A stretch of DNA of 64,000 nucleotides from Luteibacter pinisoli (GTDB taxonomy: Bacteria; Pseudomonadota; Gammaproteobacteria; Xanthomonadales; Rhodanobacteraceae), in the NCBI RefSeq assembly GCF_006385595.1, contig NZ_CP041046.1, positions 4,546,697 through 4,610,696 of the forward strand, read 5' to 3'. Numbering within the stretch: the stretch's first letter is position 1; every line of letters starts with the position of its first letter. Shown here piece after piece: positions 33,987 to 41,657 of this stretch. A program made the position numbers and the translations under genes. The notes beneath the pieces were generated by a model. That model was not told the origin of the DNA and made no database searches. It saw only the letters and a list, made by a program, of their open reading frames with translations.

Positions 33987-34457
33987 ATGCGTCCACCCCC
34001 GGTAACCGCCGCGGTACGCGTTCGTCGCGCCGAGGTCAGTGATCTCGACGACCTGGTCGCCCTCGAAGAGGCGACCTTCGACACCGACCGCCTGAGCCGC
34101 GCCCAGTACCGCAAGCACCTCGACAGCGAAACGGCACAGGTGCTCGTGGCCAGCGCGAACCATCGGCGCTTCCTCGGCACGGCCGTGGTCTTCTACCGCA
34201 AGGGCACCTCGGTGGCCCGGCTGTATTCGATCGCCACCAAGCCGCAGGCCCGTGGCAAGGGCGTGGGTTCGGCGCTGATCGAGGCCGCCGAAGACGCCGG
34301 CCGCGCACGCGGCTGCCGCGTGCTGCGCCTGGAGGTTCGCAAGGACAACAGCGTGGCGATCCGCCTCTACGAGCGCATGGGTTACCACCGGATCGGCGAG
34401 TACGCGGCGTACTACGGCGACGGTGCCGACGCGCTGCGCCTCGAAAAGACGCTTTGA
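33987..34457 (+). CDS. GNAT-family N-acetyltransferase (RimI-like)
   Basis: This 156-residue GNAT has the acetyl-CoA loop ARLYSIATKPQARGKGVGSALIEAAEDAGRARG (Q/RxxGxG/A within residues 85-95) and the downstream LEVRKDNSVAIRLYERMGY. It resembles RimI-type acetyltransferases of N-termini or amino groups. It is divergent from the RimK-type ligase. In related clusters the GNAT is fused to a C39 peptidase; that domain is absent here. The start at 33987 (MRPPPVTAAV) puts the fold in the normal length range. Confidence 0.9.
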   Translation: MRPPPVTAAVRVRRAEVSDLDDLVALEEATFDTDRLSRAQYRKHLDSETAQVLVASANHRRFLGTAVVFYRKGTSVARLYSIATKPQARGKGVGSALIEAAEDAGRARGCRVLRLEVRKDNSVAIRLYERMGYHRIGEYAAYYGDGADALRLEKTL

Positions 34458-34501
34458 CGCGACCCGGGGCTATACTGGCCGCCGTTTCCGGGAAGACGCC
34501 C

Positions 34502-34771
34502 ATGCGCCGACTGATCCTGCCGCTTGTCCTCGCCTGCGCCGTTGCCGCCAGCCTCGAAGGCTGCGGCCAGAAGGGCGACCTGTTCATGCCGCCGCCGCCG
34601 GCTCCCGGTACCACGGCGAAGCCGGCCGTCGCGCCGCCCCAGGGCCACCAGGGCCAGTCGCTGACCGAAGCCACCAGCCCCGCCGTGCAGCCTGCGCGCG
34701 CCAGCACGGTGGATTCGCCGGCGCCGGTGAGCACGACGTTGTCGCCGTACGACCCGCTCATCCACCAGTAA
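34502..34771 (+). CDS. lptM: LPS-assembly lipoprotein LptM (YifL-like)
   Basis: The 89-residue lipoprotein has signal VAASLEGC (Cys about 21) followed at once by GQKGDLFMPPPP, the family hallmark of LptM/YifL. LptM stabilises the LptD/LptE outer-membrane translocon in enterobacteria. The proline/alanine-rich tail is longer than in E. coli. It sits seven bases ahead of dapF, the conserved arrangement, and is likely co-transcribed with it. Confidence 0.9.
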   Translation: MRRLILPLVLACAVAASLEGCGQKGDLFMPPPPAPGTTAKPAVAPPQGHQGQSLTEATSPAVQPARASTVDSPAPVSTTLSPYDPLIHQ

Positions 34772-34778
34772 CGCCCGC

Positions 34779-35606
34779 ATGCCTGCCCGCTTCACCAAGA
34801 TGCACGGGATTGGGAACGACTTCGTCATCGTCGACTGGCGTGAAGACGCCGGCCGCGTGCCGAACGCCGCCCGGATCCAGGCCCTGGCCGACCGCCACAC
34901 CGGCATCGGCTTCGACCAGCTGATCAGCATCGAGCCGGCGCGGGATCCTTCCTGCGAGTTCTATTACGGCATCTGGAATGCCGATGGCTCGCCGTCGGGG
35001 CAGTGCGGCAACGGCGTGCGCTGCGTGGCGGCGTGGCTGTATCGCGATGGGGCCATCGCGCGCGATGTGCCGGTGCGGCTGGAAAGCCCGTCCGGCCCGG
35101 TGGTGGTGCGCGTGCTCGACGAAGGCACCGTCACCGTGGACATGGGCGAGCCGGATTTCACGCCAGCGCACATCCCGCTGGAACACGCCGCGCATGCCAC
35201 GTACACGCTGCAGGTGGACGGCGAGGACGTGAGCTTTGGCGCCGTCTCCATGGGCAACCCGCATGGCGTCGTCTTCGTGGACGACGTGGCGGACCCGCGC
35301 GTCGACCGGCTCGGTCCGTTGCTCACGGCGCATCCGATCTTCCCGCAGGGGGCCAACATCGGTTTCGTCCAGCGCGTGGCGGTGGACCGCCTGAAGCTGC
35401 GCGTGCATGAACGCGGCAGTGGCTGGACTCGCGCCTGCGGTACCGGCGCCTGCGCCGCGGCGGCCGTGGCCCATGCCCTTGGCCTGGCGACGACGGACGT
35501 GGCGGTCGAACTGCCCGGCGGCACGCTCACTATTTCGTGGCACGGTCCGGGGCACAGCCTGTGGATGACCGGCCCCGCGGCGTTCGCATTTGAAGGCGAA
35601 GTGTGA
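34779..35606 (+). CDS. dapF: diaminopimelate epimerase
   Basis: DapF interconverts LL- and meso-diaminopimelate for lysine and peptidoglycan. The 275-residue protein opens FTKMHGIGNDFVIVDW. It carries the two catalytic cysteines C76 (GQCGNGVRC) and C220 (RACGTGACAAA) typical of the proton-relay pair, plus GNPHGVVFVDDV. It follows lptM and precedes the DUF484 gene and xerC, a conserved gammaproteobacterial order. Confidence 0.97.
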   Translation: MPARFTKMHGIGNDFVIVDWREDAGRVPNAARIQALADRHTGIGFDQLISIEPARDPSCEFYYGIWNADGSPSGQCGNGVRCVAAWLYRDGAIARDVPVRLESPSGPVVVRVLDEGTVTVDMGEPDFTPAHIPLEHAAHATYTLQVDGEDVSFGAVSMGNPHGVVFVDDVADPRVDRLGPLLTAHPIFPQGANIGFVQRVAVDRLKLRVHERGSGWTRACGTGACAAAAVAHALGLATTDVAVELPGGTLTISWHGPGHSLWMTGPAAFAFEGEV

Positions 35607-35663
35607 CGCGAGCGCCCGAACGCGGCACACTCGGCGCATAGCATCACCAAGGACACCCGTGCC

Positions 35664-36350
35664 ATGACCGATACCGCGATCGACGGTGACATCAAGCCAG
35701 CCACCGTGGCGTCGTACCTTCGACGGCACCCGGAGTTCCTCACCGATTACCCGGACCTGGCCAGCCAGCTGGTGATGCCGAGCAGCAACGGCCCCGCCGC
35801 CGCGCTGTCGGTGCACCAGCTGCGCGTGCTGCGCGAGAAGAACACCGAGCTCGAGGCGCGCCTGCGCGAGCTGGCCACCGTGGCCTTTGAGAACGAGACG
35901 CTGATGCGCCGGGTGCACAGCCTGATGCTGGCCCTGCTTGGCGCAGCCGATATGGAAGAGACGGTGCGCAACGTGGTGTTGCGGCTCACCGACGACTTCA
36001 AGTCCGAGCGCATCCGCCTGGTGTTCTTCGGCGACCTTTCCGGCCTGCCGGACGAACCGTGGTTGCTGCGCGAGCCGCGCGGCCTCGCGGGCCTGCCCGA
36101 ATTCGCCACGTTCCTCGAGCATAACGACCCGGTCGCCGGCCGCCTGGCGCCGGACAAGCTGCACCGCCTGTTTGGCGAAGCCGCGCCCGATGTCCGTTCG
36201 GCCGCGCTCATGCGGGTGGGCCCGGATGCGCTGCTGGCCATCGGCAGCGCCGACGCGGACCGCTTCCACCCGGGCATGGGCACGCTGTTCCTGGACATGA
36301 TTTCCACCACCGTCGGCTCGGCGATCGAACGGGCCCGGAAGGCCGCGTGA
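35664..36350 (+). CDS. DUF484 family protein
   Basis: This is a 228-residue protein with the DUF484 N-terminus (VASYLRRHPEFLTDYPDLASQLVMP), a coiled-coil-prone middle (QLRVLREKNTELEARLRELATVAFENETLMRRVHS) and a GAF-like C-terminal part. It is commonly placed between dapF and xerC. Its stop overlaps the xerC GTG start by four bases. The function is unknown. Confidence 0.92.
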   Translation: MTDTAIDGDIKPATVASYLRRHPEFLTDYPDLASQLVMPSSNGPAAALSVHQLRVLREKNTELEARLRELATVAFENETLMRRVHSLMLALLGAADMEETVRNVVLRLTDDFKSERIRLVFFGDLSGLPDEPWLLREPRGLAGLPEFATFLEHNDPVAGRLAPDKLHRLFGEAAPDVRSAALMRVGPDALLAIGSADADRFHPGMGTLFLDMISTTVGSAIERARKAA

Positions 36351-37228
36351 GCCCGCGCGAGGCCGTCGAGGCCTTCCTGCGCCATTTCGCCGCCGAACGG
36401 GCGCCCTCGGCACACACCCTCGCGGCCTACCGGCGCGACCTGGACAAGCTGCTCCGCTTCATGGAAGCGGACGGCATCACCTCGTTCGACGACCTGGCCC
36501 CGGACCGCCTGCGCGGCATGATCGCCCGCGAGCACCGCGGCGGGCTCCAGCCGAACAGCATCCAGCGCCTGCTCTCCGCCTGCCGCACCCTGTTCCGCTA
36601 CCTCACCCGCGAGGGCCGTCTGGCCCATGACCCCGCCGCCGCCGTGCGGGGGCCCAAGGTGCGCCGCAAGCTGCCGGTGGTGCTGGATGCGGACGAGGCC
36701 AAGGAGCTGGTCGAAACGAACCTCGGCGGCTCCCTGGCGCCACGCGACAGCGCGATGATGGAGCTGTTCTATTCCAGCGGGCTGCGCCTGGCCGAGCTCT
36801 GCGGCCTGCGCTGGGACGACCTGCAGCTCGATGACGGCCTGGTCCGCGTGCTCGGCAAGGGCAACAAGACCCGGATCCTGCCGGTGGGCCGGTTTGCCGT
36901 GGCGGCGCTGCAGGCACTGGCCGCCCTGGGCGGCGCGGCGCCCGAGCAGGCCGTGTTCAAGGGGCGCGAGGGCGGGCCGATCAGCCCGCGCACCGTACAG
37001 GCCCGCCTGGCCAAGCTCTCCAGCGGCCATGCCAAGCGCGTGCACCCGCACATGCTCCGGCACACCTTCGCCAGCCACATGCTGGAATCCTCGGGCGACC
37101 TCCGCTCGGTGCAGGAGCTGCTCGGCCACGCCGACATCGCAACCACCCAGATCTACACGCACCTGGATTTCCAGCACCTGGCCAGGGTGTACGACGCCGC
37201 GCACCCCCGGGCCAAGCGGAAAGGCTAG
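36347..37228 (+). CDS. xerC: site-specific tyrosine recombinase XerC
   Basis: XerC with XerD resolves chromosome dimers at dif. The 293-residue protein has the SAM-like N-terminal domain (about 2-88) and the catalytic domain. The active-site set is present: Arg in YSSGLRLAELCGLRW, His-Arg in HPHMLRHTFASHML, GHADIATTQIYTHLD with the terminal Tyr nucleophile. It starts at GTG inside the DUF484 stop (GTGA). FtsK-type translocase is in the same window (45-47 kb). Confidence 0.97.
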   Translation: MSPREAVEAFLRHFAAERAPSAHTLAAYRRDLDKLLRFMEADGITSFDDLAPDRLRGMIAREHRGGLQPNSIQRLLSACRTLFRYLTREGRLAHDPAAAVRGPKVRRKLPVVLDADEAKELVETNLGGSLAPRDSAMMELFYSSGLRLAELCGLRWDDLQLDDGLVRVLGKGNKTRILPVGRFAVAALQALAALGGAAPEQAVFKGREGGPISPRTVQARLAKLSSGHAKRVHPHMLRHTFASHMLESSGDLRSVQELLGHADIATTQIYTHLDFQHLARVYDAAHPRAKRKG

Positions 37229-37291
37229 GCCGCGGGCTTGGGTGGCGGCGTCGCTGGCCCCACCTCTTCGGTCTCCCCCAAGGAATCCCCC

Positions 37292-37825
37292 ATGGAATCG
37301 ATGCACGCAACGACCATCGTCTGCGTCCGCCGCGACGGCAAGGTCGTCATCGGCAGCGACGGCCAGGTCACCCTCGGCGCCACCGTGATGAAGGCCAACG
37401 CCCGCAAGGTGCGCCGGCTGGGCCGGGGCGACGTCCTCGCCGGGTTTGCCGGCGCCACCGCCGACGCCTTCACCCTCTTCGAACTGTTCGAGGAGAAGCT
37501 GGTGAAGAACGGCTACAACCTCACCCGCGCCGCCGTGGAAATGGCCAAGGAATGGCGCACCGACCGCCGCCTGGGTCGCCTCGAGGCGATGCTGGCCGTG
37601 GCCGACAAGGACGCCTCGCTGATCATTTCGGGCAACGGTGACGTGCTGGAGCCGGAGAACGGCCTGATCGCCATCGGCTCGGGCGGCCCGTACGCGCAGT
37701 CCGCGGCGCTGGCCCTGCTCGAGAACAGCGACCTCGATGCGCGCACGATCGTCGAGAAAGCGCTCAAGATCGCCGGCGATATCTGCATTTACACCAATCA
37801 CAACGTCTCGATCGAGGAGCTCTGA
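37292..37825 (+). CDS. hslV: HslV peptidase subunit of the HslUV protease
   Basis: The 177-residue proteasome-like subunit is processed before Thr7 (MESMHA is a short propeptide; the mature chain begins TTIVCVRRDGKVVIGSDGQV). Typical HslV motifs follow: GFAGATADAFTLFELFE and IGSGGPYAQSAALAL. It forms the degrading chamber driven by HslU, whose gene starts three bases later. xerC-hslV-hslU is an old conserved order. Confidence 0.97.
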   Translation: MESMHATTIVCVRRDGKVVIGSDGQVTLGATVMKANARKVRRLGRGDVLAGFAGATADAFTLFELFEEKLVKNGYNLTRAAVEMAKEWRTDRRLGRLEAMLAVADKDASLIISGNGDVLEPENGLIAIGSGGPYAQSAALALLENSDLDARTIVEKALKIAGDICIYTNHNVSIEEL

Positions 37826-37828
37826 GCG

Positions 37829-39166
37829 ATGTCCGAACTGACTCCCCGCGAGATCGTCAACGAACTGGACCGCTACATCGTCGGCCAGAACGACGCCAAG
37901 CGCGCCGTGGCCATCGCCCTGCGCAACCGGTGGCGCCGCATGCAGCTCGAGCCGGGCATGCGCGAAGAAGTGACCCCGAAGAACATCCTGATGATCGGCC
38001 CCACCGGCGTCGGCAAGACCGAGATCGCCCGCCGCCTGGCCACACTGGCCAACGCGCCGTTCGTGAAGGTGGAAGCCACCAAGTTCACCGAGGTGGGCTA
38101 TGTCGGCAAGGATGTGGAATCGATCATCCGTGACCTCGCCGATGTCTCGTACAAGCTCGTTCGCGACCAGGCCAAGTCCCGGGTGAAGAGCCAGGCCGAG
38201 GATGCCGCCGAAGACCGCCTGCTCGATGCCCTGCTGCCGCGCCGCCAGGCCTCCGGCTGGGATGACACCGGCGCCGGCGTGCCGGCGATCGACAACGACA
38301 CCCGCCAGAAGCTGCGCAAGCAGCTGCGCGAAGGTGCCCTGGACGACCGCGAGATCGAGCTGGATTTCGCCATGAACGTCGGCGTCGAGATCATGACCCC
38401 GCCGGGCATGGAGGAAATGAGCCAGCAGCTGGGCAAGATGTTCCAGAACCTAGGTGGGCAGAAGTCGCAGAAGCGCAAGACCACGATCCGCCAGGCCCGC
38501 CCCATCCTCGTCGAGGAAGAGGCCAGCAAGCTGATCAACGACGAGGAGCTGCGTGCCCGCGCCGTGGATAGCGCCGAACAGAACGGCATTGTCTTCATCG
38601 ACGAGATCGACAAGGTGGCCCAGCGCTCGGAATGGGGCGGTGCGGGCGTCAGCCGTGAAGGCGTGCAGCGCGACCTGCTCCCGCTGGTCGAGGGCTCCAC
38701 CGTCTCCACCAAGTACGGCTCGATCAAGACCGACCACATCCTGTTCATCGCCTCGGGCGCGTTTTCGCTGGCCAAGCCCTCGGACCTGATCCCGGAGCTG
38801 CAGGGTCGCCTGCCGATCCGCGTGGAACTGAACGCGCTGTCGGTGGACGACTTCAAGCGGATCCTGCGCGAGCCGAACAACGCGCTGACCAAGCAATATG
38901 TTGCGCTGCTCAATACCGAGGGCGTCAGCCTGGACTTCACGGACACCGGCGTGGACCGCCTGGCCGACGTGGCCTTCCAGGTGAACGAGCGGACCGAAAA
39001 CATCGGTGCCCGCCGCCTGCATACGGTCATGGAGCGCCTGCTGGAGCGGATCTCGTTCGAGGCGGCTGACAAATCCGGCGAAAAGTACGTGATCGACGCC
39101 GATTATGTCGATAAAAACCTGGCTTCCCTCGTGAAAGACGAGGACCTCAGCCGTTACATCCTGTGA
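37829..39166 (+). CDS. hslU: HslU unfoldase subunit of the HslUV protease
   Basis: This 445-residue AAA+ ATPase has Walker A GPTGVGKTE (about 56-64) and Walker B IVFIDEIDKVA. The long I-domain lies between them. The C-terminal tail (SLVKDEDLSRYIL) docks into HslV. It recognises and unfolds substrates such as SulA-like proteins. It is immediately downstream of hslV. Confidence 0.98.
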   Translation: MSELTPREIVNELDRYIVGQNDAKRAVAIALRNRWRRMQLEPGMREEVTPKNILMIGPTGVGKTEIARRLATLANAPFVKVEATKFTEVGYVGKDVESIIRDLADVSYKLVRDQAKSRVKSQAEDAAEDRLLDALLPRRQASGWDDTGAGVPAIDNDTRQKLRKQLREGALDDREIELDFAMNVGVEIMTPPGMEEMSQQLGKMFQNLGGQKSQKRKTTIRQARPILVEEEASKLINDEELRARAVDSAEQNGIVFIDEIDKVAQRSEWGGAGVSREGVQRDLLPLVEGSTVSTKYGSIKTDHILFIASGAFSLAKPSDLIPELQGRLPIRVELNALSVDDFKRILREPNNALTKQYVALLNTEGVSLDFTDTGVDRLADVAFQVNERTENIGARRLHTVMERLLERISFEAADKSGEKYVIDADYVDKNLASLVKDEDLSRYIL

Positions 39167-39220
39167 ACTTACATCCTCTGAACATTGACGGGTGCCCCCT
39201 CCGGTAAACTATTGACCACT

Positions 39221-39841
39221 ATGGGCAAGGTTATTCAACTCAAAACGAACGGCCAGCGGGCCTCCCTGCGTGAAGCGCAGGACAGCCGCCAGCTGGTTCG
39301 TATCTGGCGCGACGAACTCGAACACGGCAGCTTCTGCGGCTACGTGGGCGGAGTCGGCCGCGAATTTTTCCTTTTGTGGGTGGTGGGCGACGGCGTGAGC
39401 TATGACGGCATGTACGTCATGCGGCACCGCGACATCTCCGAATTCGAGGCGCCGGACAAGCACGCCATCTTCCTGGAGAAGGCGCTCGCGCTGAAGGGCA
39501 TCGCCCCGACGCCGCCGGCGGATTTCCCCCTGGACGAGATCAGCCAGGTGGTGAAGGCCGCCGCCGCGCACGCGCCGGTGATCGGCGTGCACGTGGACAG
39601 CGAAGACGAGTCCGAGGTCTGCTACATCGGCCGCGTCGTCAGCGTGGAAGAAGAAGGCTTCAACATGCAGGAGATCACCCCGGACGCGGAATGGATGCGC
39701 GAAGCATCGTTCTTCTCCTGGGATGAAGTTTCCACCGTGAGCATGGAAGACGCCTACGCCACCTCGCTGCTGGCCGTGGCCGGCGATCCGCCGCCGCTTG
39801 AGCAGGGCACGGGTGGCGGCTTCGGCCAGGCGCCGACGTAA
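39221..39841 (+). CDS. conserved-looking acidic protein, unknown
   Basis: This 206-residue, soluble protein starts MGKVIQLKTNGQRASLREAQDSRQLVR. It contains DELEHGSFCGYVGGVGREFFLLWVVGDGVSYDGMYVMRHRDIS and a C-terminal acidic stretch (VDSEDESEVCYIGRVVSVEEEGFNMQEI) suggestive of a beta-rich fold. There is no signal peptide or known catalytic motif. It is 54 bases after hslU on the same strand. Codon use looks like that of the neighbours, so it is probably real. I do not recognise a family. Confidence 0.7.
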   Translation: MGKVIQLKTNGQRASLREAQDSRQLVRIWRDELEHGSFCGYVGGVGREFFLLWVVGDGVSYDGMYVMRHRDISEFEAPDKHAIFLEKALALKGIAPTPPADFPLDEISQVVKAAAAHAPVIGVHVDSEDESEVCYIGRVVSVEEEGFNMQEITPDAEWMREASFFSWDEVSTVSMEDAYATSLLAVAGDPPPLEQGTGGGFGQAPT

Positions 39842-39856
39842 CCGCAGCACCCCAAC

Positions 39857-39890
39857 GCATCGAATCCCCGCCTGGGCGGGGGTTCGATGC
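39857..39890 (+). terminator. 15-bp hairpin after the unknown gene
   Basis: GCATCGAATCCCCGC (39857-39871) and GCGGGGGTTCGATGC (39876-39890) pair over 15 bases with one G-U position and a CTGG loop. It lies just past the stop at 39841. The following sequence (CGTGTTTCGATG) has only a weak T-run, so it may be a terminator or an mRNA-stabilising structure. Confidence 0.55.
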
Positions 39891-39921
39891 CGTGTTTCGA
39901 TGTTGTGTTCTGAAGGCTCCA

Positions 39922-40275
39922 ATGAACCGCCCGCGCCCCCTCGACATCACGCTGCACCAGGCCTCGCGCGTCCTTGAGGTCAGCTTCGATAACGGCGAGC
40001 AGTTCCGCCTGCCCTACGAGTACCTGCGGGTGAATTCCCCCAGCGCCGAAGTGCAGGGTCACGGCAAGGGTCAGAAAGTTCTTGTGTCGGGTAAGCAGGG
40101 CGTGGGTATTTCCGCCATCGAGCCCACCGGCCACTACGGCATCCTCATCCGCTTCGACGATGGCCATGCCAGCGGCATTTTCGGCTGGGACACCTTGCAC
40201 GACCTCGGCCGCGCCTATGACAGCGCCTGGCCTGCCTACCTTGCCGAGCTCGAGGCCAAGGGGCTTTCCCGCTGA
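39922..40275 (+). CDS. DUF971 family (gamma-butyrobetaine hydroxylase N-terminal-like) protein
   Basis: This 117-residue protein matches the DUF971/GBBH-like N-terminal domain: DITLHQASRVLEVSFDNGEQFRLPYEYLRVNSPSAEVQGHG and GHYGILIRFDDGHASGIFGWDTLHDLGR. These small proteins have a zinc-linked fold related to Fe-S cluster factors, but their role is not settled. It lies after the hairpin and before the ribose operon. Confidence 0.88.
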   Translation: MNRPRPLDITLHQASRVLEVSFDNGEQFRLPYEYLRVNSPSAEVQGHGKGQKVLVSGKQGVGISAIEPTGHYGILIRFDDGHASGIFGWDTLHDLGRAYDSAWPAYLAELEAKGLSR

Positions 40276-40298
40276 TGAAAGCATGCGCATGAAAGCAT
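40275..40298. repeat. direct repeat ATGAAAGCAT upstream of the ribose operon
   Basis: ATGAAAGCAT occurs at 40275-40284 and again at 40289-40298, 14 bases apart start to start, about 68-91 bases upstream of the rbsK ATG. The overlap with GCATGC adds partial symmetry. It could be a regulator site for rbs, since no rbsR gene is present here, or be chance. Confidence 0.35.
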
Positions 40299-40365
40299 CG
40301 TGCGCAGCCTGGGCGTATATTTGCGCGCCATCCCCCTTCCGGTACCCCCAACGGAGCCCCGTGGC

Positions 40366-41262
40366 ATGACGCGAATTGTTGTCGTCGGCAGCATCAACAT
40401 GGACCTCGTCACCCTGGCCCCGCGCTTTGTCGGCCCGGGCGAGACGATCACCGGGGATCGCTTCCTCACCATCCCCGGCGGCAAGGGCGCGAACCAGGCC
40501 GTGGCCGCGGCGCGCCTCGGTGCCCAGGTGGCCATGGTCGGCAACATCGGCGATGACGCGTTTGGCCAGTCGCTCTACGACGGCCTGAAAGCCGAAGGCA
40601 TCGACGTCAGCCACGTCACCCGCATCGACGGGATCGGCAGCGGCACGGCCTCGATCACCGTCGCCGGTGGCGAGAACCAGATCGTCGTGGTGCCGGCCGC
40701 CAACGGCCGCGTCACCCCTGCGCAGGTGGACGCCGCGCGCGAGGTGATCCGCGGCGCCGACGCGCTTCTTGTGCAGCTGGAAATTCCCCTCGATGCCGTG
40801 GAGGCCACGCTGCGCATCGCGCACGAAGAGGGCGTCCCCGTCATCCTCAATCCCGCTCCCGCGCAGAAGCTGCCGGTGGAGTGGCTTACGCGCGTGCGCT
40901 TCCTCACCCCGAACCAGCACGAGCTGGCGATGGTGCTGGGCGCCTCCGCCGATACCGATTTCCGTGAACTGATGCGCCAGGCTCCCTGCCCGGTCGTCCT
41001 GACCCGTGGCGAAGATGGCGCATGGTTCACTGACAAGGACGAGGAGCCGCGCCACCAGCCCGGCTTCAAGGTCGACGCGGTGGATAGCACCGGCGCCGGT
41101 GATACGTTCAATGCCGCCCTCGCGGTGTACCTCGCCGAAGGGCTCGACGTCGCCGTGCGCAAGGCTTGCGCCACCGCCGCCATCGCCGTTTCCCGACTGG
41201 GTGCCCAGGGCGGCATGCCGCGCGCCGATGAGGTCGCGGCCTTCCTGGAGAGCCACCCATGA
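40366..41262 (+). CDS. rbsK: ribokinase
   Basis: RbsK phosphorylates ribose to ribose-5-phosphate. The 298-residue PfkB-family protein has VVGSINMDLVTLAPR and GGKGANQAVAAARLG (substrate-binding start), LLVQLEIPLDAVEATL, and the C-terminal anion-hole/catalytic motif STGAGDTFNAALAVYLAEG with the catalytic Asp. It is first in rbsKDACB, an order different from E. coli (rbsDACBK). Its stop overlaps the rbsD start (ATGA). Confidence 0.96.
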   Translation: MTRIVVVGSINMDLVTLAPRFVGPGETITGDRFLTIPGGKGANQAVAAARLGAQVAMVGNIGDDAFGQSLYDGLKAEGIDVSHVTRIDGIGSGTASITVAGGENQIVVVPAANGRVTPAQVDAAREVIRGADALLVQLEIPLDAVEATLRIAHEEGVPVILNPAPAQKLPVEWLTRVRFLTPNQHELAMVLGASADTDFRELMRQAPCPVVLTRGEDGAWFTDKDEEPRHQPGFKVDAVDSTGAGDTFNAALAVYLAEGLDVAVRKACATAAIAVSRLGAQGGMPRADEVAAFLESHP

Positions 41263-41657
41263 GACGTAGCGGCCTGCTGCATGCCGAACTCAACCGCATC
41301 ATCGCCGCGATGGGCCACACCGATACGCTGGTGATTGGCGATGTCGGCCTGCCCGTGCCGCATGGCGTGCCGTGCATCGACCTCGCCGTGCTGCCGGGCA
41401 CGCCGTCCTTCGCGGTGGTGTTCGAGGCGGTGTTCGCCCAGCTTGCGGTGGAACACGCGACGATCGCCAGCGAAGTCCACGCGCACAATCCGGCCATGGT
41501 CGCGCTGAAGGGCCGCCTGGACGACAACGGCGTACCCGTGGACGAACTCAGCCACGAGGACTTCAAGGCGGCCACCCGCCGCGCGGTGGCCGTGGTGCGC
41601 ACGGGCGAAACCTCGCCTTACGCCAACATCATCCTGCATGCCGGCGTCACCTTCTGA
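41259..41657 (+). CDS. rbsD: D-ribose pyranase
   Basis: RbsD converts beta-D-ribopyranose to the furanose form used by ribokinase. The 132-residue protein shows the family pattern MRRSGLLHAELNRIIAAMGHTDTLVIGDVGLPVP and ends TGETSPYANIILHAGVTF. The conserved His in GHTD and the terminal YANIIL stretch are present. It overlaps rbsK by four bases and rbsA by one. Confidence 0.95.
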   Translation: MRRSGLLHAELNRIIAAMGHTDTLVIGDVGLPVPHGVPCIDLAVLPGTPSFAVVFEAVFAQLAVEHATIASEVHAHNPAMVALKGRLDDNGVPVDELSHEDFKAATRRAVAVVRTGETSPYANIILHAGVTF

